NCBI GenBank assembly: GCA_942159475.1
Contig: OW804095.1
Location: 87,805,740-87,869,739 of the forward strand
Direction of reading: 5' to 3'
DNA from: Sthenelais limicola
Taxonomy: Eukaryota; Annelida; Polychaeta; Phyllodocida; Sigalionidae
DNA: 64,000 nucleotides
Shown: positions 22,173-33,000 of the stretch, piece by piece
How positions within the stretch are numbered: the stretch's first letter is position 1
Layout: each line of letters starts with the position of its first letter
The notes under the pieces: model-generated
Databases searched by the model: none
What the model saw: the letters and a program-made list of their open reading frames with translations, nothing else
What the model was told of the DNA's origin: nothing
Program-made: the position numbers and the translations under genes

Positions 22173-24255
22173 GGACTTCTTCCTTCAACGGGGTTATACC
22201 TTTACCACCTCTGCTCTTACAAGAAGCGCAAACTTCACAGCCGCGCACCCAATCGGCGATATCTCTCTTCATGCGGGGCCAAACAAACTTTTGCCTCGCC
22301 GCCTGATAAGTTTTAAACTTGCCAAAGTGAGCTGCAAGCTTACTCCCGTGCAAAGTACGGAATAACTCCCTTCTCAGAGACAAAGGTACCAATACACGTG
22401 TATATACAACACCGTTGTCGCTTTCCCAATCCAAGCAAAGCAATTCTTTTTCCACTTTTAAAAATTCTATCCTATTCATATAGTAACAGAATTCTCCCCC
22501 CTCAGCCAACAAAGCTTTATTGTCTGGCTTCGGAGTCAAACCCTGTACTATAGACTTAATCCTTGACAGAACATCATCCTCATCCTGCGCTACCTTCAAT
22601 CTATCACCCGCCAATGACGAGAAGATATGATAATTGACGGTCATTGTGGCTACCACTGCATCATGCGCGCCGCAGTCTAAGCAATCGTCGCGAGGACATC
22701 TTCTCACTGGTAGTCTAGAAAGCGCATCCGCATTGATGTGTTTGCGGCCTGGCCGATGAACAATCTGATCTTCGGGCAAACCATAATGTTGCAGGATGGT
22801 TAACCATCTTGCAAGCATACCAGACGGGTCACGGAAATTCATCAGCCACCGAAGTGAAACATGGTCAGTTCTAAGTTTAAAATCATGCTGGCCAATGATA
22901 TAGTGTTGAAACTTAGATAAATAAGTTAAAACAGCTAACAGTTCTCTTTTTGTGGCACAATAATTCTGCTGTGCTTTGGACAATGAATTACTGGCGTAAC
23001 TCAAAACTACTTCCCTAGAATTCTGCATCTGGGATAGGACGCCAGACATTCCATACCCACTGGCGTCTGTATCTAAAATAATAGTTCCAGTCGGCTGTGG
23101 GTAGCCCAACACAGGCGGAGATGTTAACAAGTCTTTCAAGTCTGAAAAAGCCTTATGACAGTTCTCATCGAACGTCACCCGCCGATTATTTTTCAACTCT
23201 GCTCCGGACACCAATGCTTGAATAGGAGCCGCAACCTCAGCAAAGTTAGGCATGAATTCTCTATAGTAAGAGGCAAACCCCAGGAACTGTCGGACTTGTT
23301 TGATAGTAGTCGGCACTGGCCATGAATGAACCTTCTCCAACTTGCCCGGATCAGCGCGAACCCCCTTCTGAGAGACTATTCTACCCAGATACTTTACATT
23401 AAGTTTGAAGAATTCGCATTTCTTTGGTTTCAATTTCAGGCCATAATCAGCTAGTCGTTGCAAGACTTTTTCCGCATTAGACAATGCTTCATCAAAGCTG
23501 GAGCCAAAGATGATTACATCATCCAAATATACTAAACAACATTTCCATCTTAAACCAGCCAACATTTGCTCCATCATTCGTTCAAATGTGGCCGGCGCAT
23601 TACATAGACCAAAGCTCATCACCTTGAATTGGAACAACCCCATAGTCGAGACGAAAGCAGTTTTTTCTTTACTTGCTTCATCCATGGCAATTTGCCAATA
23701 GCCGCTCTCTAGATCCAATGTAATGAACCATAGGTTACCACCCAATGCTTCAATACTTTCATCTATTCTTGGTAGCGGGAAAGAATCTTTCTTAGTCACC
23801 GCGTTCACTGGACGATAGTCGACACAAAAACGGTCAGTACCGTCACTCTTTTTTACAATCACCACTGCAGATCCCCATGGGCTATTACTAGGTTCTATAA
23901 CACCTTTATCAAGCATATCCTGAATTTGCTTTTCAGCAGCCTCACGACGTGCTCGAGGCAGGCGTCTATACACACTTTTAATCGGCACAGCATCTCCTGT
24001 ATCGATCACATGACGCACTTTATCAGTGTGTCCTAGTGTTTCACCTGGTAACCTGAAGCAATGTTTATATTGTGTCAACAGGTGTCTAAGTCTGACTATA
24101 TCTTCCGCCTTAGACAAATCAGACCCTTTCACCAACTTTTCAAGTGGACATTCCACAGCCGGAGGCATTGGAACCTCAGGCTCCAACATTTCCACATCAA
24201 CAATAGGGGAGTCACCATTCATCAGATCCCCCCCCCCTTGCAGTCTGCAGTTCAA
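22096..24255 (-). CDS. pol: Pol: reverse transcriptase, RNase H and integrase N-terminal part
   Basis: 719 codons. The reverse transcriptase includes VYRRLPRARREAAEKQ, DGTDRFCVDYRPVN (about 135), LDLESGYWQI (about 178), MSFGLCNAPATF (about 212) and the active-site YLDDVIIFG (about 243). RNase H includes ILDTDASGYGMSGVLSQ (about 392), ELLAVLTYLSKFQHY and RTDHVSLRWL. The integrase zinc module has H...H then CEVCASC (about 675-682), and the first catalytic aspartate is in WSRIALDIIGPF near the end. The order protease-RT-RNase H-integrase is Ty3/gypsy. The frame starts just after a run of ten G on the coding strand, and ends in the deletion that breaks integrase. Confidence 0.92.
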   Translation of the reverse strand: MNCRLQGGGDLMNGDSPIVDVEMLEPEVPMPPAVECPLEKLVKGSDLSKAEDIVRLRHLLTQYKHCFRLPGETLGHTDKVRHVIDTGDAVPIKSVYRRLPRARREAAEKQIQDMLDKGVIEPSNSPWGSAVVIVKKSDGTDRFCVDYRPVNAVTKKDSFPLPRIDESIEALGGNLWFITLDLESGYWQIAMDEASKEKTAFVSTMGLFQFKVMSFGLCNAPATFERMMEQMLAGLRWKCCLVYLDDVIIFGSSFDEALSNAEKVLQRLADYGLKLKPKKCEFFKLNVKYLGRIVSQKGVRADPGKLEKVHSWPVPTTIKQVRQFLGFASYYREFMPNFAEVAAPIQALVSGAELKNNRRVTFDENCHKAFSDLKDLLTSPPVLGYPQPTGTIILDTDASGYGMSGVLSQMQNSREVVLSYASNSLSKAQQNYCATKRELLAVLTYLSKFQHYIIGQHDFKLRTDHVSLRWLMNFRDPSGMLARWLTILQHYGLPEDQIVHRPGRKHINADALSRLPVRRCPRDDCLDCGAHDAVVATMTVNYHIFSSLAGDRLKVAQDEDDVLSRIKSIVQGLTPKPDNKALLAEGGEFCYYMNRIEFLKVEKELLCLDWESDNGVVYTRVLVPLSLRRELFRTLHGSKLAAHFGKFKTYQAARQKFVWPRMKRDIADWVRGCEVCASCKSRGGKGITPLKEEVHGVHWSRIALDIIGPFRRTPRGNSC

Positions 24256-25163
24256 TCAGTACAGGAGAACTGGTAGGATTGTATACAGACAGCGTGCAAT
24301 TACATCGGTCGCCAGCAACCAATAAACTCCCTGCAACATAGCATCCCAACTCTGCTCCATCCGGTTCAATAAACATGTCTTCATTGGGGGACATTGGACC
24401 AAAGCCGTTGCAAATGGCAGAAAAAGCATCTATAAAAACACTCTCACAGCCGCTCCGCGTCATCGGTCCACTTTGCAATGCCCGACACATGATCGACTGC
24501 TCACCTGCCTCGAGGGTGAATAAACCAGACCAATCAGAGTTACATTTATGGAGATAGATAAAATCCATCCCTATGATTCCAGCCTCCGCACCAACCAAAC
24601 CACTCACTACCAGGCAATTGAGAGCATACCACGCGCCTCCCAACTCCAGCGCCAGACGCACACACCCATGTGTCCTTCGATCATGACCAGTTCCCGCATA
24701 GCACGTCACTCCACATGAGAGAAGGCCTGACTGAAAGTTCGTCATACACGCGCTTCTTTATTAGCGTGCATTGGGCTCCCCAGTCAATCAGGAATTGTCC
24801 AGTCACATTCACCAAAGTCACATCCGCATACATGCGCTCAGCCACAAGCGGGCGATTGCGGTCTGAGACACAAATCTCAAAATCGCACAAGTCACACACC
24901 ATAACCTTACTCACCACCCTAGCACCTTCTCCCCAAGATACTTTTAGAATTTGCCCGGGTGAGCATACATACTCAGGATTTCCTTCGTTTACCATCATCA
25001 CTGAGCATGTGGCGCGCCCAATTGTGCCTCTGCCGTTGCCCTCGTGCACTCCACCTCCAAGATCACCTTCTCCATGGGCGTCCCCCGGCTGATCAAGGGG
25101 CACAAGAACATCGGATCCAATTGGTTTACTAGCCCGATTTATCAACAATGCGCTGTTTGTCAC
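24212..25163 (-). pseudogene. Retropepsin-like aspartic protease region, frameshifted
   Basis: Two frames cover this region. The frame 24681-25163 holds GQFLIDWGAQCTLIKK, the place of the catalytic D-S/T-G motif but with Trp at the second position. The frame 24212-24745 holds ALNCLVVSG and AGIIGMDFIYLH, the conserved hydrophobic-G-hydrophobic end of retropepsins. The break between them lies at about 24690-24740. Substitution of Ser/Thr by Trp in the catalytic triplet and the frame break both point to an inactive protease in this copy. Confidence 0.7.
24226..24237 (-). other. Ten-base homopolymer at the protease-RT frame change
   Basis: On the coding (-) strand a run of ten G lies exactly where reading must shift between the protease frame and the reverse-transcriptase frame. 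It may be a slippage indel, or a site of programmed frameshifting; one copy cannot separate the two. Confidence 0.5.
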
Positions 25164-25180
25164 GATCTCCTGTTCACCGC

Positions 25181-25722
25181 CTAAGAAGATCCAACCTTGT
25201 TTAACAGCAGAGCCAACTGTTCTTTAATCGCCGCAGCCTGAGCTGTAAAGTCATCAAAAGACTTAACATGCGTTTTTTGTTTAGCACAATCTGCCCACAT
25301 GTGTCCTTCCTGCTGACAGTAATAGCATTTGCGAGGCATACCGGGTCTTCTCCTATTATTTCCTTCAGAAGCAACCCTTCTACCTCCCTCACCCGACTCG
25401 GGGGTGGTGGTGGTGGTAAAGCCTCTAGCTGCGGTTTTGGCCTTTTCTGCCACGCCCGAAAAGCTTGAAACTCTGCCATTTCTTTATCATCCCACTCCTG
25501 CTCTGATTTAGTCACAGTAGTTACCGTTGCCACACCCGCCCCGCTTGTAAACGAGTGCGAGTGTGACGACGTGCGAGAAACTCCACTGGTACCAAATACA
25601 TCCCTATATCTAGTTGCCGCCGCAGCCGAAACTATATTGGTCGGCTCCTGCAGTGCAACATAGTGCGCCATGCCTTCATCCAACAGCCCATCAAGAAATG
25701 TCTTTACCGCCATTTCATGCAA
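25181..25722 (-). pseudogene. Gag C-terminal part with CCHC zinc knuckle
   Basis: The frame 25201-25722 continues the capsid-like region (LHEMAVKTFLDGLL type) after a frameshift at about 25740. The overlapping frame 25181-25453 carries the zinc knuckle CYYCQQEGHMWADC, a C-X2-C-X4-H-X4-C nucleocapsid motif that binds genomic RNA. The switch between these frames lies at about 25430-25470. The two breaks make gag defective here. Confidence 0.8.
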
Positions 25723-27194
25723 CGTGCCATCCCAATCACCGAAAGCATGTACTGCCTACAGTTACAAAATTCCCGCTTTCGCGTCTTATCGGACTTTTCC
25801 GCCTGATAGTCATATTCAAGCATCTGTAAGAGATCATCCACTGAAAAATCATCCGGCTCCAGCATCATAGCTTGCGGCAGCTGTTTACCTACTCCGGTTA
25901 GCAGTTGTATTTTATATGTCTCATCGTCCCAATTGTTTGAACGTGCTATCATTACTGTGCGTCTTTGATAGTCACGCCAATCCTCCCGACCATCCCATTC
26001 AGGGAAGTTCACAGTTCTAGGGTTACGCATTGGCTTAGTTGGTTTAAACTTAGGCACACCAAATGCAGGTCCCTTACCTTCAGGCAAGTAACCCGCGGCT
26101 GGATCTATTGACCGCCTAACTCCACTCATACCGGCCGGCAATGATCGCCTTACAGCGCCCATAATTCCATAACCAACTGGACTAGCACTAGAAGCGCGCA
26201 AACCATGCGCAGCTTCCAAAGCACTCCTTCTATCACCTTTAAACGCCCGCCCGCCAGTTGGTGCGTCCGGCGTGACTGACGTATAATATGGTGGATCAGA
26301 TGTTACATTGTCTGGATCTCTTCTCTTTTGGTCAAAGTCAGGCAAATCATCCATGATTCGGGCATATGACTCATTAGTTATACCACCTGGATTCACATGA
26401 ATAGGAGTGCTAACCTTCTCTATTTCGTCAGCAAAAGCAATACCTCTAGACCTGCGCTGTGGGACTTGAAAGTCAAAGTGGCTGTTCAATTCTTCCAAAT
26501 TCTTTTTCATGCGCTCATTGTTCTTATGCTCCCAAGTGCGCCTAGCCTCTAGTGAAGTCAATTTCTCACTTTGATCTTTCACTACAGATCTTAAACGAGC
26601 TTCTTCGTTCCTAGATAAAGTCAACTCTGATTCAGTATAAGCCGCTTTCTTGAGGGCCTCCTTCCCCCTCCTTGCAGACTCCAATACCGAATCGTTCATC
26701 AAATCCAAAGTACTCATTTGTGTAGAGATGAGTTTATCCATTCTGTCATAGGTCATGCTCCTATTCCTAGCACGGTCCTGAGTCCATTCAGATTGCAACT
26801 GACCAATATCCGCATGAGTCACTGGAGTCATGGGAGGCAGTTTACCATGTAAAAACTCATCCTCATCTGAGCCAATATCAACAATCTCAGGTGCCTTTTT
26901 CATAGCGATACGAGGAAGCTTTGACAACTTCCTCCTCATGGTCACTTTCAAATCAGGCGGTTGTATATGCTCATCCCCGCTACTTGAATTAACTTCTATG
27001 CTCACTTTCACCTTCACATTAGCATCAACATGAGGCTCTTGCGAGCGATTGAGATTCAATCTTGACTGAGCCAACTGATTCTCCAAGTTCTGAATGGTCT
27101 GATTTGTCTGCTGCAGAAACTCATCCACAGCCGTCAGGTTGTCAGGTACTCCGGTGGAGAGCCGAACATCTTTCCCTTTGTCCCCCATCGGCAC
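25704..27194 (-). CDS. gag: Gag-like protein, N-terminal and capsid part
   Basis: 496 codons starting 80 bp downstream of the 5' LTR. Residues 20-60 and about 180-245 are coiled-coil-like (TIQNLENQLAQSRL). The middle is low-complexity. The end, from about FPEWDGREDWRDYQRR (about 405), matches the start of the retrotransposon gag fold (W...F...F style). The last 20 or so residues are out of frame relative to the continuing capsid sequence at 25201-25722. Assembly of the particle and RNA packaging are the expected roles. Assignment rests on position and on the CCHC segment that follows. Confidence 0.8.
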   Translation of the reverse strand: MPMGDKGKDVRLSTGVPDNLTAVDEFLQQTNQTIQNLENQLAQSRLNLNRSQEPHVDANVKVKVSIEVNSSSGDEHIQPPDLKVTMRRKLSKLPRIAMKKAPEIVDIGSDEDEFLHGKLPPMTPVTHADIGQLQSEWTQDRARNRSMTYDRMDKLISTQMSTLDLMNDSVLESARRGKEALKKAAYTESELTLSRNEEARLRSVVKDQSEKLTSLEARRTWEHKNNERMKKNLEELNSHFDFQVPQRRSRGIAFADEIEKVSTPIHVNPGGITNESYARIMDDLPDFDQKRRDPDNVTSDPPYYTSVTPDAPTGGRAFKGDRRSALEAAHGLRASSASPVGYGIMGAVRRSLPAGMSGVRRSIDPAAGYLPEGKGPAFGVPKFKPTKPMRNPRTVNFPEWDGREDWRDYQRRTVMIARSNNWDDETYKIQLLTGVGKQLPQAMMLEPDDFSVDDLLQMLEYDYQAEKSDKTRKREFCNCRQYMLSVIGMARCMKWR

Positions 27195-27251
27195 TCCTCG
27201 TTAGAGGCTACCGACGGCTGACACAGGTCTCACTCACCAGCGAGCAAAATC

Positions 27252-27272
27252 CAAAATGGTCACGGCACCAAA
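27252..27272 (-). other. Primer-binding site of the gypsy-like element
   Basis: On the - strand, immediately inside the 5' LTR, the sequence reads TTTGGTGCCGTGACCATT. It contains TGG at the expected start, as needed to pair with the CCA end of a tRNA. The identity of the tRNA was not determined. Confidence 0.7.
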
Positions 27273-27273
27273 T

Positions 27274-27730
27274 TGTAGTGTCCGATCGACAGCCTTAAGC
27301 GACTATGGGAACTTAATCTATCTAATCAAAGACAACAACAACAACAGGATCTAATGGACCTCGCCAGCACTCAATGTTTAATATCTTGCTATTCACACCC
27401 GGGTTGCTAGATATCACGGCTTGTGACAACAACAACCGAACATATATCAAGAGAGTGGTACATGATAATGACATGCAAATACAAAAGGGTGTATAACATG
27501 TAAGTACAAGACATACATAGGATAAGTACAACATACAGCAATAAAAAGTTAAAAAATACAGATACACAACACAGCACGACCTCTGTTGGTGACTAAGACC
27601 ACAACCGCGACCCGCGCAGCTAGCACCAATACACAACTTACATAACCCTAGAGTCCCATAGCGACAACCGCTGAGACGCACGTGGCCGCGGCTCTGGTTC
27701 AGCAAAGCTAATCCACAGCCGCGCACCACA
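27274..27730 (-). repeat. 5' LTR of the gypsy-like element
   Basis: 457 bp, TGTAGTGTCC at its + strand start and ACCACA at its end; near-identical to 11939-12395. It is the 5' LTR because gag begins to its left on the - strand. It lies 9-10 bp from a TATA-like site of the KDZ gene at 27739. Confidence 0.9.
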
Positions 27731-28235
27731 CGTATTTGCATATAATATGCAGTAATTGCTCCTCATCCTAACTCAGTTCACTTTCTCTATTAGCACTTAC
27801 TTAGTCCACTGCTACTGCTACCGCTACCCCTTAAAATAATTAGCACACTGATACCTGAAACAGCATTGTTTATGTTGACATTGGAATAAACATGTCGAGT
27901 GGCAATCCTGATCGCCCTGATCTCCCTGAAAGACCAACAACTGTAATTCGCCATTATCTGCACGCTGGCAAGAGAAAGAGGCAAACTATTGCTCTTCCTC
28001 TTGAGACTGAGAGCAACGATCCTACACCTACAGATGCGAGCGAATCGACCCCTGACCAACCCGTGGTGAGGCGGAGGACTGTCCACAATTTGAGAGCGGG
28101 TACTAAAAAAGTTGAGGTCATACCCGATTCCTCGGACAGCACCCACCGTGTAAAGAGGGTTGTTCACAATTTGCGCACTAAAACTAAGACGGTGCAATAT
28201 GTGAACATTGTTCCCTCGACATCGTCATCTACTGC
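27731..28235. repeat. Left inverted repeat of the KDZ unit, inner part
   Basis: Continues the repeat interrupted at 11938 and matches the reverse complement of 57250-about 57750. It includes the upstream region and the first part of KDZ exon 1. Homology stops after ACTGCC at 28235-28236. Confidence 0.85.
27736..27891 (+). promoter_or_regulatory. Putative KDZ promoter and 5' UTR
   Basis: TTTGCATATAATATGCAG at about 27735-27752 combines an ATTTGCAT-like octamer and a TATAA core about 150 bp upstream of the ATG. It is conserved in the right inverted repeat at about 57727-57744. The inserted LTR element now lies immediately upstream, so any more distal promoter elements are cut off. Confidence 0.35.
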
Positions 28236-28423
28236 CTCTCGTCTTTCTGCGGATCTTGTTCCAACGGCAAAGCAAAGGATTGTGACCACTTTTGAAGGGG
28301 GTGTGGCCAAGACCCAAGTGCATTTCCACACCGTATGGTTGCCTGCTGGTGAAGCGACTCCTGCCCCCGCACACCAAACAGCCCCTACATCCCCTACAGC
28401 CGAAGAACGCGATCCTGCACTGG
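27892..28423 (+). CDS. KDZ exon 1: four basic repeats
   Basis: Encodes about 177 residues with four related units of about 20 residues: RPTTVIRHYLHAGKRK, RRRTVHNLRAGTKKVEV, KRVVHNLRTKTKTVQYV and KQRIVTTFEGGVAKTQV. The donor GGTAATAT at 28423/28424 leaves phase 1, which matches exon 2. The rest of the open frame beyond the donor runs into a TGCAC-rich minisatellite and is intron. Exon 1 lies mostly inside the inverted repeat and is duplicated at 57250-57585. Confidence 0.75.
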
Positions 28424-28539
28424 GTAATATATCTCAGCCCCCTGACTCCAATATTCCGGATGATGTGGCCCCTACCCCGGAACCATCCCAGGTTGCGCGG
28501 ATGCACTTAGGATGCACAGCCCTTGCACAGCCGCGGACT

Positions 28540-28690
28540 ACATCCGGATTCAGGGAAAAGTGCAGCCAGTGTAAGCCAGCCTTGCACATCCGGCTGCACT
28601 TTGGCTGCACTTTTGCTTGGTTGCACTTTGGTTGCACTTTTTTTGCACATCCGGCTGCACTTTGGTTGCACATCCGGCTGCACATTTTAG
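28540..28690 (+). repeat. TGCAC-rich minisatellite in KDZ intron 1
   Basis: Units such as GGCTGCACTTTGGTTGCAC and GCACATCCGGCTGCAC recur about ten times. Confidence 0.75.
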
Positions 28691-29300
28691 TATGCCTGGG
28701 GCAGGTAGGGTATTGCGGTTGGGGCTCAGATTACTTGGGATCAACTTAAATATTTGCTTATAATTTGCACTAAAGTAATGAATATATCCATTATGGGGCC
28801 AGAAGTTGTGTTCAATCGTTCTTCTCAGTCTATGCTACATTTACTTGATGGAGGAAAGAAGGTAGAAACAACATTATAACCAGTGATTGTATATGTACAT
28901 TTATTATATTTACATCCTTTGTTACATCAATAGTGTATCAAGGTGAAGATGAAGGTTACCACAAACCATCCTCGGAAATAGATGTTTGTTGCAATAATGA
29001 TGGTTCTAGAGTGTCTAGACTATTATAACGATTAACAAATGATGAAATGGGTTGACATGAAGAACAGAGAAGCTCATGGTCGCAATACAAGTATATATGT
29101 TCAGAAGAATACATATTAATTATAAACCAACAATAAGAAGGGAGATAACAAATGTATTTCTTCCTGGTTTGACGGATAGATGTTTAAATTCCTCTAACTC
29201 TTGAGAACTTTACTTTAAATAAATTCAACTCTCGGAACAACTACAGACAGCACAGTTTTATAATGTGTCTTTCTGTGTGATAGACCTGTTAACAGCTTGA
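28691..29300. other. KDZ intron 1, no feature seen
   Basis: AT-rich non-coding sequence between two minisatellites. Confidence 0.5.
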
Positions 29301-29309
29301 AAGCTGTAT

Positions 29310-30070
29310 GAGTGAAGGGTGCGGTGTGTGAGTGAGGGGCTCAGAGGGGTTGGATGTATGAGTGAGGGGTAGGGTGTATGCTTGTGGGGTGTGTGAGTCA
29401 CAGGTAGGGTGTATGCTTGAGGGGTCGGGTGTATGAGTGAGGGGTAGGGTGTATGCTTGTGGGGTGGGGTGTGTGAGTGAGGGGTAGGGTGTATACTTGA
29501 GGGGTCGGATGTATGAGTGAGGGGTAGGGTGTATACTTAAGGGGTCGGGTGTATGAGTGAGGGGGAGGGTGTATGCTTGTGGGGTGGGGTGTGTGAGTGA
29601 GGGGTAGGGTGTATACTTGAGGGGTCGGATGTATGAGTGAGGGGTAGGGTGTATGCTTGAGGGGTGGGGTGTGTGAGTGAGGGGTAGGGTGTATACTTGA
29701 GGGGTCAGATGTATGAGTGAGGGGTAGGGTGTATGCTTGAGGGGTGGGGTGTGTGAGTGAGGGGTAGGGTGTATACTTGAGGGGTCAGATGTATGAGTGA
29801 GGGGTAGGGTGTATGCTTGAGGGGTGGGGTGTGTGAGTGAGGGGTTGGGTGTATGCTTGAGGGGTAGGGTGGTGTGAGTGAGGGGTAGGGTGTATGCTTG
29901 AGGGAAGGGGTGTGTGAGTGAGGGGTAGGGTGTATGCTTGAGGGAAGGGGTGTGTGAGTGAGGGGTAGGGTGTATGCTTGAGGGAAGGGGTGTGTGAGTG
30001 AGGGGTAGGGTGGTGTGAGTGAGGGGTAGGGTGTATGCTTGAGGGGTGGGGTGTGTGAGTCAGGGGTGTG
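29310..30070. repeat. G-rich minisatellite (GAGTGAGGGGTAGGGTGTATG type)
   Basis: About 750 bp of repeated units of about 20 bases, TGAGTGAGGGGTAGGGTGTA and TGCTTGAGGGGTGGGGTGTG alternating, with higher-order copies of about 60-120 bp. It has several runs of four G per unit on the + strand. It lies in KDZ intron 1. Confidence 0.9.
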
Positions 30071-33000
30071 ACTGTTTGTTTAAGTTGCTTAGAATATTGA
30101 ACTTTTCCCTACACAAATCATGTGAGGTGCATGCTCCTTCTTCAACCAAGTCTTAACATGTTACCCCTAAAGCATATCTCAATAGTAAAAGGTATATAAA
30201 ATATATTATATCTCTAAAGTTAGCCCCCAAAAATGCTAAGCACCTTGTATAAAATAAATATTGGAATACAGAGATTGTCAACACCGTGGAATTAGTATCC
30301 ACATTTAAAAAAAATTAATTAAAATTTTGAAAGCTTCCCTAATCCCAGTCCTGTTCGACTAACCAAGTGCCCCAACACTGTTGTGTAACCACCTGAATAA
30401 CGAGACAGAGCAATAAAATACATAATTGAATCAATATTTGTTACAATCTAATCCTCCAGTGTTGAAACCTATGACCGATATTTTTATAAACAATACTATT
30501 TGTAAAAACATACCATGACTCAATGACTAAGTCATGCAAAAAACCTGAATCCTGTGACGACATACATAACTCTTAAGACTTTCTAGAAATTTTGAAAGGA
30601 AATAACAATTTTGAAACTTATAATCAATATAATATTATAAGTCTGAACCTTTAATTACAAGTCTTTGCTACAATCAGCCACCTACAGTAATACCAACTCT
30701 CTGAATCTTCAAAAACGACATAACCGGGATGAAAATACCCCAACAATACATATATTTCTGTCAAAAAATAAAGTTACAAAATTAGGATTTATTTTAGACC
30801 TGAATATATCTTCATGTATAAGATTAGTAGACCAGACTTACAAACTTCCATATACACCCTGCTACTTTGATACATAATTTGTAAGAGACTGTTTCATAAT
30901 CTTTCTAACATTTCTCTGAGATGTAACTCAGCTAACTTGCTGTTGTCCTAAAAGTAAAATTGTTATTCAGCCAACTGAACTTTGAACCATTTTGGGGGTT
31001 AATTGAGATTAATGTTGATGGTGGCTGTCAAGTTGAAGTTGCATGTAGCGTTTATATTAAAGTGCAGAACCATCAGCATGGCAGGTGCGTTGTGGAATGA
31101 TATAAGCCTTTGCTGTATGATGAAACCATCCTCAGACATCATGAATCATATTGTTCTTTAGAGCGCCAAAGTTCCTGAAAGGATAAGAAAGTTTACTTTA
31201 TTATAATATATTTATTATCCTGGGAATTACATATATACACAACATATGTTCAATGATGTAATGACTATTCGGTTAACACACTAATATCAGAAATTAAATA
31301 GAAATCACGACTCAAAATGATGTTAGGTAAGAGATTTTATATAGGAAGTCACCTTAACTGTAGCATTTTGTAATTTTGTGAAGACTTAGGAAAATGAACA
31401 TAGCTCCGTTGACAGGGAAGGTACTGAACTAAATATGTCCCCAATATGAAGTCTGCCTGATGAAATTAAAGGCAGTCCAAAAGGGGGTATATTAATTTTT
31501 AAAAAAATAATCATTGAGGTTAGTGCAAATTTATTCATAAACAAACTTTACGAAAATCCACATAACCTTGAAAATTGTTAGGATTTTGTGATGGATTTTT
31601 CAATATTGACAGGGAAGGTATTCAACTAAATATAACCGCAATATGAAGTATGTGCGATGGAATTAAAAAAATTTGTGTATTAATTCAAAATAATTAAAAA
31701 TTATGGTCTGTGCAAATTTATTTTTGAACAGGCCCTTCAGAAATCCATTCATCTCTTTTGATTGAAATAATTTTGAGCTGAACTTGTAAATATCAGAATC
31801 CGTAGCAACAACCAAGACAAGATCCTCCCCAACCTCAACGGCTCTATAGGCCCTCCACACAGGCAGACGCATAGAGCTTAGACCTAGTATCTTTTTTTAT
31901 ATTCATGCTATGAATATAGTTATTATGTTATGTACTAATTAGTATGACAGTTGTCACACCTTTGTAGATCTCTTGATCCACAAATCTTACCCTGTCTTAG
32001 GGGACCTGGTTCCCTAAAGACTCACCATAGGTTGGAGTTTTGAGCAAAATTAACATCTTTTGTGGTCAATATTAAATGAGTGTGTGTGTGGGGGGGAGGG
32101 GGGTCTCCCCCCACATATACTAAGAGCGGAAAAAAGGGATGTGTGTCCGGGTCTCCCCCCACATATATAACAGATTGTTACTTTCATAACCAACCAAGGC
32201 CCCCCCCCAATCAGATTCCTCCAGTATACTATACTCTATAGAGGGGATTTCATCTCATCAAATCTTCCTCACATCTCCCGCCTCCTATTGATTTCAATGA
32301 TGTAAAATCCAGATTGTTTGGTAACAAAAAAAAGTCTTGACACCGGCCGTTCAGTTCAGTCAACGATCATGATAAAAATAAGTTTAACAAGTCATATAAT
32401 CTGGAATGTGCCTTGGCCATATAGCCCCTCATATCCCGCCCGAAATTATGGTTGCCCCCCCCCCCCCCCCCCCCCGCCGAAATTTTCCAGTTTTATTTCG
32501 TGCAGATATTCAGTCTAAAATTGAATAGGCCTAGTGAGGAGTGTTATTTTTAGGGTTTGTACCACATCTATGATGTTCTAAAACTCGTCCAAGGTAAAGT
32601 TTGATGAACGAATAGAATCGGCAAGAGAATCATTTAATCTGGCAAACTTTGGTCCTATAAATGGTGGAATTTGTTGGATATCTGAACATTTTTGGACGTT
32701 TGATCAAATATGGATCTCAGTACATGTATTCTAATTTGATTTTTCAAGGCTTTAGAAGGCATATCTAATGTTTTATTTAAACTTAGAAAGGGTCATTTAT
32801 AGGAGCCTCTCCAGCAGAAAATACGTGGAGAATTAAAGATATCGAAACAATGATTGTAGAGTAATGTTAATTTATATTTCATATTTTATTTAGGCTAGCT
32901 ATGTACCAGGTGGAGGAAGGGACGCACCATGGTGCCCAGGTGGGCAAGTTTGTGCCCAAAATAACTTGCCCGCCACGATTTTTACTTGCCAAATGGCCCG

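Larger units (their letters stand above)
11939..27730 (-). mobile_element. Ty3/gypsy-like LTR retrotransposon with a third ORF, interrupted by a LINE
   Basis: Two direct 457-bp LTRs (11939-12395 and 27274-27730) flank gag, protease, reverse transcriptase, RNase H and integrase coded on the - strand in gypsy order, followed by an extra ORF. The element is 15.8 kb including a nested LINE of about 3.5 kb. Its right end is flanked by CGTA, which also precedes the left LTR, giving a 4-bp target duplication. The uninterrupted site survives in the right KDZ inverted repeat (about 57747-57760). LTRs differ at about eight positions. Several frameshifts and an integrase deletion make this copy non-autonomous. 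Confidence 0.9.

Noticed and set aside
28424..28749. Extension of KDZ exon 1 into the TGCAC repeat
   Set aside because: A good donor at 28424 in the phase needed by exon 2 makes this intron; the downstream frame is minisatellite.
29310..30070. CRISPR-like array
   Set aside because: There are no unique spacers; the whole tract is a continuous minisatellite, and the context is eukaryotic.
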